DNA of 14,911 nucleotides, taken from the NCBI GenBank assembly GCA_964530225.1, contig CAZHBA010000127.1, positions 1 to 14,911 of the forward strand. The letters run 5' to 3'. The stretch is from CAZHBA01 sp964530225. Lineage in GTDB: Bacteria > Pseudomonadota > Alphaproteobacteria > UBA6615. The translations under genes and the position numbers were made by a program. Below are positions 7,676 through 14,260 of this stretch, piece after piece. The notes beneath the pieces are model-generated. The model saw only the letters and a program-made list of their open reading frames with translations. It was not told the DNA's origin and did not search any database. The first letter of the stretch is position 1. Each line of letters begins with the position of its first letter.

Positions 7676-8461
7676 ATGGTTTGCATAGCGGCTAATATCA
7701 GCTATCTGTTCACCGAACTCGATTTTCTCGACCGCTTCGCCGTAGCAGCCAGTCACGGGTTCAGGGGCGTGGAAATTCTTGCCCCTTATAAATATTCGCC
7801 GGAAGATATTGCTGCGCGCCTGGTAGAGCATAATCTCGATTGTGTACTCATTAACACACCATACGGCAGGTTCGGCGGTGGTCACACCGGCCTCGGCGCG
7901 ATCCCCGGCCGGGAGGCCGATTTCGCTGCCGAGGCAAGGCAAGCACTGGAATACGCCACGACTATAGGCTGTCCGCGCATTCACGCGATGGCCGGCGTTC
8001 CTGACCAAGATGCCGACTTGGAGCAATGCCAGGCCGTGTTCGTCGCCAATCTGAGAGCCATGGCCGAGCAGGCAGCAGAAGCGGGGATTATGGTCCTCAT
8101 CGAGCCGCTCAACACCGGTGATTTTCCCGGTTACTTTCTGACCCGTCAGGATCACGCCCACGCTATTGTCGCCGCTGTTGGCCTCGCCAACATCAAAGTG
8201 CAAATGGACTTCTACCACTGCCAAATTATGGAAGGCTTCGTCTCCGACAAGGCGCGGCGCTTTATTGGCGGCATTGGCCATTTCCAGATTTCCGGCGTGC
8301 CTGGCCGCATCGAGCCCGATACAGGGGAGCTCGACCATACTTACCTATTAGACCTAGTGGACGAATTGGACTTCGATGGCTGGGTCGGCGCGGAATACAA
8401 GCCGGCCGCTGGCACTGTCGCTGGCCTTGGCTGGGCGAAACCATACGGGATTACCGTTTGA
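7676..8461 (+). CDS. hyi: Hydroxypyruvate isomerase-like TIM-barrel protein
   Basis: Sugar-phosphate isomerase/epimerase-like TIM barrel that, by family, interconverts hydroxypyruvate and tartronate semialdehyde (glyoxylate/glycerate metabolism). The related OtnI, acting on 2-oxotetronate, is the main alternative. It has 261 residues from ATG 7676 (Hyi is about 258). I prefer this to GTG 7664 because GGTGAG lies 7 bases upstream and the protein then starts at the family's A-A-N-I-S-x-L-F-T-E. Motifs: VEILAPYKY (32-40), IEPLNT (142-147) with E143, VQMDFYHCQ (175-183) with D178 and H181, HFQISGVPGR (202-211) and VGAEYKP (237-243) with E240. E143 and E240 are the expected acid/base pair. No tartronate semialdehyde reductase or glyoxylate carboligase is nearby, so pathway assignment is tentative. 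Confidence 0.87.
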   Translation: MVCIAANISYLFTELDFLDRFAVAASHGFRGVEILAPYKYSPEDIAARLVEHNLDCVLINTPYGRFGGGHTGLGAIPGREADFAAEARQALEYATTIGCPRIHAMAGVPDQDADLEQCQAVFVANLRAMAEQAAEAGIMVLIEPLNTGDFPGYFLTRQDHAHAIVAAVGLANIKVQMDFYHCQIMEGFVSDKARRFIGGIGHFQISGVPGRIEPDTGELDHTYLLDLVDELDFDGWVGAEYKPAAGTVAGLGWAKPYGITV

Positions 8462-8474
8462 GGCCAAAATAATT

Positions 8475-8495
8475 CACCGGGAGTCGATCCTGGTG
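8475..8495. terminator. GC-rich hairpin after hyi, first of three inverted repeats
   Basis: CACCGGGA (8475-8482) can pair with TCCTGGTG (8488-8495), an 8-bp stem with one G-T wobble and the 5-base loop GTCGA. It begins 14 bases after the hyi stop. No T-run follows, so it is not a textbook intrinsic terminator. A transcript-stabilising or weak terminating role is the likeliest. Confidence 0.45.
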
Positions 8496-8498
8496 TTA

Positions 8499-8519
8499 CC
8501 AGATTTGTAATCCATCTGG
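8499..8519. repeat. Second inverted repeat after hyi
   Basis: CCAGAT (8499-8504) and ATCTGG (8514-8519) form a perfect 6-bp inverted repeat around a 9-base loop. It lies 3 bases after the first hairpin and 2 bases before the third. On its own it would be unremarkable. Confidence 0.4.
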
Positions 8520-8521
8520 CA

Positions 8522-8542
8522 TAACACTAATAGCAAGTGTTA
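8522..8542. repeat. Perfect 7-bp palindromic arms, possible operator
   Basis: TAACACT (8522-8528) and AGTGTTA (8536-8542) are exact reverse complements separated by 7 bases. The A/T-rich arms and a 14-bp centre-to-centre distance suit a dimeric transcription-factor operator better than a terminator. It could also be the third stem of a termination region for hyi. No regulator gene is in the window. Confidence 0.4.
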
Positions 8543-8797
8543 AAATTTCTCATTCGTTTAATACGGGTATTTTAATGCCGCGCTTAATGATAGAGAACTT
8601 CGTAGGCAAGCAGGAACAGATCAGAAGCCGCATCTACGAGATGGTCCATTTTGGTAACTATGTCGATTGGGTCGAGATCGAATAGGAATTGCTGTTCAAA
8701 GTAAAGACCGCCGAGGTGTAGCGAATGCTCGAAGACCCGTTCGCTCGCGCCAAAATTGACAGCCTGTGCTGTCGGGCGCGGCAGACTTCGTAGCAAC
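8543..8797. other. Gene-poor stretch; possible small relic ORF on minus strand
   Basis: No convincing gene here. On the minus strand one frame is open from TTG (complement of 8794-8796) to a stop at 8584-8586. It gives 70 residues with hydrophobic/acidic content (segments such as FEQQFLFDLDPIDIVTKMDH) and begins just past the stop of the Gfo/Idh/MocA gene in another frame. There is no SD and I do not recognise it. On the plus strand an ATG at 8575 opens 36 codons only. Either could be a decayed fragment. Confidence 0.3.
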
Positions 8798-9874
8798 CTA
8801 AACGTTGAGCGCGATCGCTTTTCTGGTGCGCGCCGATTCCTCGATCGCTAGAGTAACAGCCAGCGTGCACCGCGCTTCGGCTGGCGTCGTATGGGGTATG
8901 TCGCGGCCGGTCATCAGATGGTCGATCCACGAGCGGGTCTCGTTAGCGACCGCGCCCCAATAGTCGCCAACAGCATAATCGGCCGCCGACGTGGTCTGCA
9001 TGAACAGGATGTTCATGTGGTGGTCGGGTACATAATTGTGCGGTGTACCGTTGTCGGTGTAGAGCATGCTGTCCTTGTTATCGACGTCGAGCAGGATGAC
9101 GCCCTCTTCGCCGAGGATTTCGAAGCGCGAGCTTTGTCCCATCGACGGATATTTCGCCGGTAATGCGTAGCAGACGCCGAGATTGACCACCGCGCCGTTC
9201 TCAAACGTGATGATCGCCCAAGTCACGTCCGCCGTGTCGTGGCCCATGCTGGCGAACACCTGTGAGTTCGCCCGCGCTACTACCTCGACCGGGCGGATAC
9301 CTTCCAGATACCAGCAGGCGAGGTCGACGTAGTAGGTCAGCACGTCGTTGACCGCCGACGCCTCGTCCGAGCGCTTTAGTATTTCCAAAAAGTGGGCGCG
9401 GGAATTGTAGACGCGCGATTGGATGCCAATGATATTACCGAGACGGCCCTGTAGGATTTGCTCCTTGGTCAGCATCCAGCGCCGTTCGTGGCGGCGCGAA
9501 TAGGCAATACGCAACTCGGTGCCGGTGCGTGTGGCGGCCTCGATCACGGCATTGGCGTCGTCGAGCGCGAACGACAACGGTTTTTCCACCAGCACCGGCT
9601 TGCCTGCTTCCAGCGCCTGTACAATGGCGGTGCGATGATCGTTCTCCGGCGTCGATACGAACACCGCGTCGACGGCGTTGTGGTTGATTGCTTCGAGGTT
9701 ATTACTGGTGGCGAAGTCAGCGCCCATGCGCTGTGCCAGGATGTCGGCGCGGCGTTGCTCGGTGTCGGACACAGCGACAAAATTAATGCTTGGATGGGCT
9801 GCCGCCAGGCTGGCGCGCAGCGTGCCGAGTCGGCCGCTACCGATAACTGCGACGCCGATCTGTTGTTTGGCCAT
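8798..9874 (-). CDS. Gfo/Idh/MocA family NAD(P)-dependent oxidoreductase
   Basis: Cytoplasmic dehydrogenase of the glucose-fructose oxidoreductase/inositol dehydrogenase family, 358 residues, full length. The N-terminal Rossmann domain has G-S-G-R-L-G (12-17), the strand FVAVSD (32-37) and the family motif EKPL (97-100), whose Lys98 lines the active site. The C-terminal alpha/beta domain contains the substrate-side stretch NDVLTYYVDLACWYL, where inositol dehydrogenases usually have a D-x-x-x-H pair. Here the His-equivalent position appears to be Asp or Ala, so the catalytic acid is uncertain. SD AGGAGA (complement of 9884-9889) lies 9 bases before the ATG. It stands alone: gene-poor sequence flanks it on both sides. 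The family usually oxidises sugars, polyols or their acids. Together with the hyi-like gene this could hint at sugar-acid metabolism, which is inference only. Confidence 0.9.
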   Translation of the reverse strand: MAKQQIGVAVIGSGRLGTLRASLAAAHPSINFVAVSDTEQRRADILAQRMGADFATSNNLEAINHNAVDAVFVSTPENDHRTAIVQALEAGKPVLVEKPLSFALDDANAVIEAATRTGTELRIAYSRRHERRWMLTKEQILQGRLGNIIGIQSRVYNSRAHFLEILKRSDEASAVNDVLTYYVDLACWYLEGIRPVEVVARANSQVFASMGHDTADVTWAIITFENGAVVNLGVCYALPAKYPSMGQSSRFEILGEEGVILLDVDNKDSMLYTDNGTPHNYVPDHHMNILFMQTTSAADYAVGDYWGAVANETRSWIDHLMTGRDIPHTTPAEARCTLAVTLAIEESARTRKAIALNV

Positions 9875-9890
9875 GTCCCCGATTCTCCTC

Positions 9891-10327
9891 TAGAAATACG
9901 CCTTTGAGCCGGTGTTTGGTGCCGAGCGTAGGCCAGCACCAGCCCGAATACTAGAATGGTTTGTAACGGAGCCAGGTTTGGAAGGATAAATCGATCTGTC
10001 AGGCCGTAACGACAGAGCAGAAGGGCGCCCATGGCACCTGGGATTGGAGATACATTGGACCGGATATTGGCAGGCTGCGGCCAAACAGACGTTGGAGTAG
10101 CCGGTAGCCTACAAGGGCTATCTGATTAGCCCAGAGCTGCGCAAGGACTGCGCATTGCTTCGGGTCGCCAAAGGTGAAGAGATTTGTGATCCTGATGACG
10201 AGGTCGTAATCGAACTCGTTGGCACCAAGCCGTCTGACCTCGATCGGAATGATCCGAGCATCGACGCTCCAGATTGAAACGGCGTAGCTGCACCGTCGGC
10301 TAGCTAGCTGCAATATTATTAATTCGG
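9891..10327. other. Gene-poor interval upstream of Gfo/Idh/MocA gene
   Basis: About 440 bases without a secure gene, where the Gfo/Idh/MocA gene's promoter should lie. Short frames are open on both strands but none has an SD and start together. On the minus strand, a frame from about 10032 encodes a hydrophobic run (L-Q-T-I-L-V-F-G-L-V-L-A-Y-A) that could be the relic of a membrane protein. It continues into the Gfo/Idh/MocA gene out of frame. No tRNA, insertion sequence end or clear terminator was seen. Confidence 0.4.
10101..10277 (+). pseudogene. Possible gene fragment without a start codon
   Basis: Between a TAG at 10098-10100 and TGA at 10275-10277 lies a 58-codon open frame whose translation looks protein-like (for example ELRKDCALLRVAKGEEICD and the acidic stretch DPDDEVVIELVG). 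It has no ATG, and no GTG with an SD. A 104-residue frame runs exactly antisense to it (9999-10313, minus), so one is a shadow of the other. I recognise neither. The best guess is the tail of a decayed gene, with low confidence. Confidence 0.25.
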
Positions 10328-11125
10328 CTATTTCTGCCGAGCCGCTTCCAGCTGCGCCAGCAGATCTTCGATTGCCTGATCGTGTTCCACCGTGTGGTGG
10401 GCGATGGCCTGGAACGCCGCCGACATTTCTAACAGCGTGTCGAGACGCACATGCTGACCTTCGCGTAGCAGGCGCTTGGCCATGCGTAGCGAATTGCCTG
10501 GGTTAGCGGCGATGCGGTTAGCCAGCGCCCGCGCTTCATTCATTAGCTCGTCGGTGGGTACCACTTTTGACACCAACCCGCAGGCCAGCGCCTCTTCGAC
10601 GCCGATTGTGTCGCCGGTAAAGGTCAACTCAGCCGCTTTGGATAAGCCGACCAGACGCGGCAGCAGCCAGGCGCCACCATCACCGGGAATAATACCCAAT
10701 TTGACGAAGCTCTCGGCAAAGCGCGCGCGCTTCGAGGCGATACGGATATCGCACATGCAGGCCAGATCACAGCCGGCGCCGATAGCTGGGCCGTTTACCG
10801 CAGCGATGGTTGGTACGTCGAGATCGTAGAGCTTGAGCGGAATGTTCTGGATATCGCGCCGGTAGTTGTTGCGAATTTCGGCAGGGGTGCCCGCCGACAG
10901 GCCCTTGCGGTCGCGCATGTCCTTGACGTTGCCGCCGGCGCTGAAGGCCGATCCCGCTCCCGTTAGAATCACTACCGAGACGCTATCGTCGCTCGTGATG
11001 CGGTCGCAGGCATCGGCGAAGTCACGAAACTGTCGGTCGCCCGATAGCGCGTTGCGCTCGTCAGGCCGGTTCATGGTCAAGGTGACCACTGCGCCATTCT
11101 GCTCGTAGTTCAGAAAATCGCCCAT
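10328..11125 (-). CDS. Crotonase/enoyl-CoA hydratase-isomerase family protein
   Basis: CoA-dependent enzyme of the crotonase superfamily, 265 residues. The oxyanion-hole peptides are AFSAGGNVKDM (60-70) and NGPAIGAGCDLACMCD (111-126), and PGDGGAWLLPRLVG (147-160) is the standard helix start. The two glutamates of classical hydratases are not conserved. The position of rat Glu144 is Asp120 and that of Glu164 is Phe140, with Glu138 two residues away. A simple enoyl-CoA hydratase reaction is therefore doubtful; isomerase, hydrolase or lyase chemistry, as in other crotonases, is possible. The minus-strand SD GGGAGG (complement of 11131-11136) lies 5 bases from the ATG. It is divergent from the acyl-CoA dehydrogenase unit, with 81 bases between start codons, suggesting shared regulation. 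Often annotated 'enoyl-CoA hydratase'. Confidence 0.9.
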   Translation of the reverse strand: MGDFLNYEQNGAVVTLTMNRPDERNALSGDRQFRDFADACDRITSDDSVSVVILTGAGSAFSAGGNVKDMRDRKGLSAGTPAEIRNNYRRDIQNIPLKLYDLDVPTIAAVNGPAIGAGCDLACMCDIRIASKRARFAESFVKLGIIPGDGGAWLLPRLVGLSKAAELTFTGDTIGVEEALACGLVSKVVPTDELMNEARALANRIAANPGNSLRMAKRLLREGQHVRLDTLLEMSAAFQAIAHHTVEHDQAIEDLLAQLEAARQK

Positions 11126-11206
11126 CTGTCCCTCCCGGAATTCTTGTTGCCTACTGTTAGCACAGAGCCGCCACTCCGCTAAGCTATGAAAGACGGGAAG
11201 GGGACG
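11126..11206. promoter_or_regulatory. Divergent promoter region, crotonase / acyl-CoA dehydrogenases
   Basis: The 81 bases between the divergent starts (ATG 11125 minus, ATG 11207 plus) must carry regulatory signals for both directions. I could not define -35/-10 boxes by eye. It also carries both SDs, one at each end. Confidence 0.45.
11195..11204 (+). promoter_or_regulatory. Ribosome-binding site that decides the dehydrogenase start
   Basis: The purine run GGGAAGGGGA directly precedes ATG 11207, with its core GGAAGG 5 bases away. ATG 11186, seven codons upstream in the same frame, has no SD and would place this purine run inside the gene. I therefore start the protein at 11207. Confidence 0.65.
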
Positions 11207-12352
11207 ATGCAGGCTTTTAATCTCGATCTGTGTGAATTGCCGTCGGCGGCCACGGTGCTGCGCGACGAAGTGCGTGTATTCCTCGATACAAACCTGACCG
11301 ACTATCCGCCGGCGGGTCGCGCGCGTTCATGGGCTGGCTTTGATGGCGCGTTCAGCCGCAAGCTGGGTGCTCAGGGTTGGCTCGGCATGACCTGGCCTGC
11401 GCCGTACGGGGCGGGGCGCAGCGCGCTTGAGCGCTATGTGGTCATCGAAGAACTACTCGCCGCCGGCGCACCGGTGGCAGCCCACTGGATCGGTGAACGC
11501 CAGAGCGGGCCACTGATCCTGCGTTTCGGCACGGACGTGCAGCAGCAATTTTTGCTACCGAAGATCGCCGCCGGGGAAATCTTTTTCTGCATCGGCATGA
11601 GCGAGCCCAACTCGGGCTCCGACCTGGCGTCGATTCGCACCCGTGCGGTGCGCGGTGATGGCGGCTGGGTGATTAACGGACAGAAGGTGTGGACGACGTA
11701 TGCGCACAAGTCGCACTACATGATCGCCCTGGTACGCACTGGCGAGACGAACGACGATCGCCATGCGGGCTTGTCGCAGTTCATTGTCGATCTGGCGGCG
11801 CCGGGTATTACCGTGCAGCCGATCCGCAACATGATCGGCGACGAGGAATTCAACGAAGTAATTTTTGATGATGCTTTCGTGCCCGATTCCATGCTGGTCG
11901 GCGCGGAGGGTAATGGCTGGCAACAGGTGATTGCTGAGCTCGCCTTCGAGCGTAGTGGGCCGGACAGATTTTTAAGTAGTTTCAAATTGTTAACGGAGCT
12001 TATTCGTATATCAAGTGAGCAACCAGGTGAGCGGGCCGCCATCGCTGTCGGCCGGCTGACCGCCCACTTGGTCACTTTGCGGCAGATGTCGCTGGCAGTC
12101 GCCGCCATGCTCGACGCCGGTGCGCAACCGGTGGTCGAGGCGACGGTGGTCAAGGATCTTGGCGTCGCCTTCGAACAGTCGGTCCCGGAGATCGCCCACG
12201 AGCTGATTGGCCTGTCACCGCGCCTGGTGGGTGGCAGCGATTTTGAGAAGGCGCTGGCCTATGTGCAGCAGGCCTGTGTGTCGTTTTCGCTACGCGGTGG
12301 CACCACGGAAATCCTGCGCGGGGTGATTGCAAGGGGGTTGGGTCTACGATGA
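11207..12352 (+). CDS. Acyl-CoA dehydrogenase, large (FAD-binding) subunit of a probable heteromer
   Basis: FAD-dependent alpha,beta-dehydrogenation of an acyl-CoA, 381 residues from ATG 11207 (388 from ATG 11186). The N-terminal helical domain ends at about residue 125. The middle beta domain has CIGMSEPNSGSDLASIRT (128-145) and WVINGQKVWTT (154-164), both FAD/substrate motifs. The C-terminal helices end LRGGTTEILRGVIARGLGL. The catalytic Glu of medium-chain dehydrogenases, which sits just before G-T in that motif, is Gly365 here. Glu244 or Glu248 in AELAFERSG is the likely base, as in dehydrogenases whose base lies on the earlier helix. The next gene overlaps by ATGA and encodes a complementary subunit, as in the alpha2-beta2 FadE/ChsE enzymes of mycobacteria. 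Codons 254-274 are strikingly A/T-rich. Substrate unknown. Confidence 0.9.
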   Translation: MQAFNLDLCELPSAATVLRDEVRVFLDTNLTDYPPAGRARSWAGFDGAFSRKLGAQGWLGMTWPAPYGAGRSALERYVVIEELLAAGAPVAAHWIGERQSGPLILRFGTDVQQQFLLPKIAAGEIFFCIGMSEPNSGSDLASIRTRAVRGDGGWVINGQKVWTTYAHKSHYMIALVRTGETNDDRHAGLSQFIVDLAAPGITVQPIRNMIGDEEFNEVIFDDAFVPDSMLVGAEGNGWQQVIAELAFERSGPDRFLSSFKLLTELIRISSEQPGERAAIAVGRLTAHLVTLRQMSLAVAAMLDAGAQPVVEATVVKDLGVAFEQSVPEIAHELIGLSPRLVGGSDFEKALAYVQQACVSFSLRGGTTEILRGVIARGLGLR

Positions 12353-13401
12353 GCGAGATCAGCACCTTGTTGGCCGAAACCTGCTCCCGATTGTTTGCTG
12401 ATCTGGTGACCGCCGACAGCATGCGCGACACTGAAGCTGGCGCTTGGCCCGGCGATCTGTGGTCGGTGCTCGAGGAAAACGGCCTGACCCGAGCCTTGGT
12501 GCCGGAAGCGCAGGGAGGTACCGGTGTAAGCTGGCTGGATGCCGCGCCAATCCTCCACGCCGCCGGTTATTACAGCGCACCGGTGCCGCTGGTTGAGACC
12601 GTCGTCGCTGGCTGGCTGTTGGCACAGGCGGGTGTGGCGACGCCCGAGGGCGCGATTACGCTTGCTGGTGGCGGTGATCTGTCATTCAACGAATCGAACA
12701 TCTCGGGCCACCTCGACCGGGTGCCGTGGGGTAAAGCTGCGGCACATGTCTTGGCGGTTGCTGAAAGCAGCGGACAGCAGAAGTTGGTTTTGTTGGCGCC
12801 GGACAGTGCCACGACAGAGACAGATATGAATATTGGCCGCGATCCCCGCGATGGCATGACGTTCGACGGTGCGACCCCGGTTGCCGTTATTGACCCGCCG
12901 GCGGGGATGGGTACCGACGCGCTTCTGGTCTATGGGGCGCTGGCCCGCTCGGTGCAGATGGCTGGCGCCACTGCTGCGGTGCTGGACCATTGCGTACGCT
13001 ACGCCGGCGAGCGCTCGCAGTTCGGCCGGCCCCTGGCCAAGTTCCAGGCGATTCAACACCAGATCGCCCGATTGGCGACCGAAGCGGCGGCGGCGCAGAC
13101 CGCCGCGCGGGTGGCATGCCGCGCTGCCGATCGGAGCAATATGGCGGACGGCCTCGACTTCGAGGTGGCAACGGCGAAGATACGGGCTGGTGAGGCCGCC
13201 GGGTTGGCAGCGGCGATCGGCCATCAAGTGCACGGCGCCATCGGCTTTACCGACGAACACCGGTTACACTATCTGACCCGGCGGTTATGGGCATGGCGTT
13301 CAGAATTTGGCGCGGAAAGCTACTGGGCGGAACGTTTAGGTTGCGCGGTCGCGGCGCGCGGTGCTGACCGGCTGTGGACCGATATTACCGCCCGGCCATA
13401 A
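12349..13401 (+). CDS. Acyl-CoA dehydrogenase, small subunit lacking a complete catalytic core
   Basis: Second acyl-CoA dehydrogenase-like protein, 350 residues, starting inside the stop of the first (ATG 12349, TGA 12350-12352), with AAGGGGG at 12331-12337 upstream. The N-terminal domain (V-P-E-A-Q-G-G-T-G, 51-59) is recognisable. The middle domain is short and has no S-E-P-x-S-G-S-D motif, so it cannot hold FAD in the usual way. The C-terminal domain keeps RSQFGRPLAKFQAIQH (222-237), which contacts the FAD of a neighbouring subunit, and VHGAIGFTDEHRLH (294-307). A Glu-G-T-x-x-I catalytic segment is absent. This fits a non-catalytic or half-site subunit of a heterotetramer, as for mycobacterial FadE/ChsE pairs. 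The stop at 13399-13401 lies 16 bases before the next gene. Sure of the family; the quaternary structure is inferred. Confidence 0.88.
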   Translation: MSEISTLLAETCSRLFADLVTADSMRDTEAGAWPGDLWSVLEENGLTRALVPEAQGGTGVSWLDAAPILHAAGYYSAPVPLVETVVAGWLLAQAGVATPEGAITLAGGGDLSFNESNISGHLDRVPWGKAAAHVLAVAESSGQQKLVLLAPDSATTETDMNIGRDPRDGMTFDGATPVAVIDPPAGMGTDALLVYGALARSVQMAGATAAVLDHCVRYAGERSQFGRPLAKFQAIQHQIARLATEAAAAQTAARVACRAADRSNMADGLDFEVATAKIRAGEAAGLAAAIGHQVHGAIGFTDEHRLHYLTRRLWAWRSEFGAESYWAERLGCAVAARGADRLWTDITARP

Positions 13402-13417
13402 AAAAAGAGGGAGAGAC

Positions 13418-14257
13418 ATGAAGATCATTAGTTTTCGCGACGCTAACGGTGAGTCGTTCGGTGTCGTCGACGATAACGGCGGTGTCGTCGATGTCGGTCG
13501 CAAGGGACCGTTTCCGAGTTTGCGCGCGGCGCTGACGGCGGGTGGGCTGGACGAAGTCGCCGCGCTTGTCGAAGGCGCTACGTCCGATACGACGATGGAT
13601 AAGGTGACGTTGCTGCCGGTGGTTCCCAACCCGGACAAGATCGTCTGTGCCGGCATGAACTACAAGGATCACGTCGCCGAGTTCGCCCGCGAGATGCCGG
13701 AACACGTCACTCTGTTTTCCCGCCTACACAACACAATAGTCGCCCATGGCGACGACATCGTGCGGCCGCGCGTGTCCGACAATTTCGATTTCGAGGGCGA
13801 ACTCGCCCTGATTATTGGCAAGCCCGGCCGCCACATCGCCGTAGCCGACGTGCTGTCGCATATTGCCGGCTATACCTGTTTCCTCGATGGCAGCGTGCGC
13901 GACTACCAGCGCCATTCGGTGACCGCGGGAAAGAACTTCCACCGCACCGGCCCGCTGGGGCCGTGGATGGTGACGAAGGACGAGATTCTAGATCCCGCGG
14001 CATTGGAGTTGACCACGCGCCTCAATGGCGAGGTGGTGCAGAACGCCACCACTGATCTGTTAATCTACTCGATCCCCAATATCGTTTCCTACATTTCCGA
14101 CTTCACGCCGCTGGAGCCGGGCGATATCATCGCCACTGGTACGCCGGCCGGGGTTGGCAACGGCCGCACGCCGAAACTGTTCATGCAGGCCGGCGATACC
14201 ATCGAGGTGGAAATCTCCGGCATCGGCACCCTGCGTAATACGGTTATTGATGAGTAG
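13418..14257 (+). CDS. Fumarylacetoacetate hydrolase family protein
   Basis: Metal-dependent hydrolase/decarboxylase/isomerase of the FAH family, 279 residues, cytoplasmic. ATG 13418 is chosen over the in-frame ATG 13361 because GAGGGAG (13407-13413) lies just upstream, and the longer form would add an odd Cys/Pro-rich 19-residue head overlapping the previous gene. An N-terminal cap domain runs to about residue 70. The catalytic domain has V-C-A-G-M-N-Y-K-D-H (76-85), the metal ligands E126 and E128 in DFEGELA, D157 in LDGSVRDYQ, then AGKNFHRTGPLGPW (170-183), and TGTPAGVG near the end. Family members cleave C-C bonds of acylpyruvates or act on ring-cleavage products such as homoprotocatechuate intermediates, which fits an aromatic/cyclic acid theme. 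It is the last gene of the dehydrogenase unit. Exact substrate cannot be read. Confidence 0.92.
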   Translation: MKIISFRDANGESFGVVDDNGGVVDVGRKGPFPSLRAALTAGGLDEVAALVEGATSDTTMDKVTLLPVVPNPDKIVCAGMNYKDHVAEFAREMPEHVTLFSRLHNTIVAHGDDIVRPRVSDNFDFEGELALIIGKPGRHIAVADVLSHIAGYTCFLDGSVRDYQRHSVTAGKNFHRTGPLGPWMVTKDEILDPAALELTTRLNGEVVQNATTDLLIYSIPNIVSYISDFTPLEPGDIIATGTPAGVGNGRTPKLFMQAGDTIEVEISGIGTLRNTVIDE

Positions 14258-14260
14258 AGG

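Noticed and set aside
7658..8338. 226-codon minus-strand frame
   Set aside because: It is antisense to hyi, which carries the full set of catalytic motifs; no SD and no recognisable domain.
8575..8685. 36-codon plus-strand ORF
   Set aside because: No SD, no recognisable sequence, and overlapped by a longer antisense frame; treated as part of the gene-poor stretch.
12682..13260. 192-codon minus-strand frame
   Set aside because: Antisense to the second acyl-CoA dehydrogenase; composition is typical of a GC-rich shadow frame.
13361..13417. Longer N-terminus for the FAH-family protein
   Set aside because: It would overlap the previous gene and skip the clear SD before ATG 13418; the extra residues match nothing in the family.
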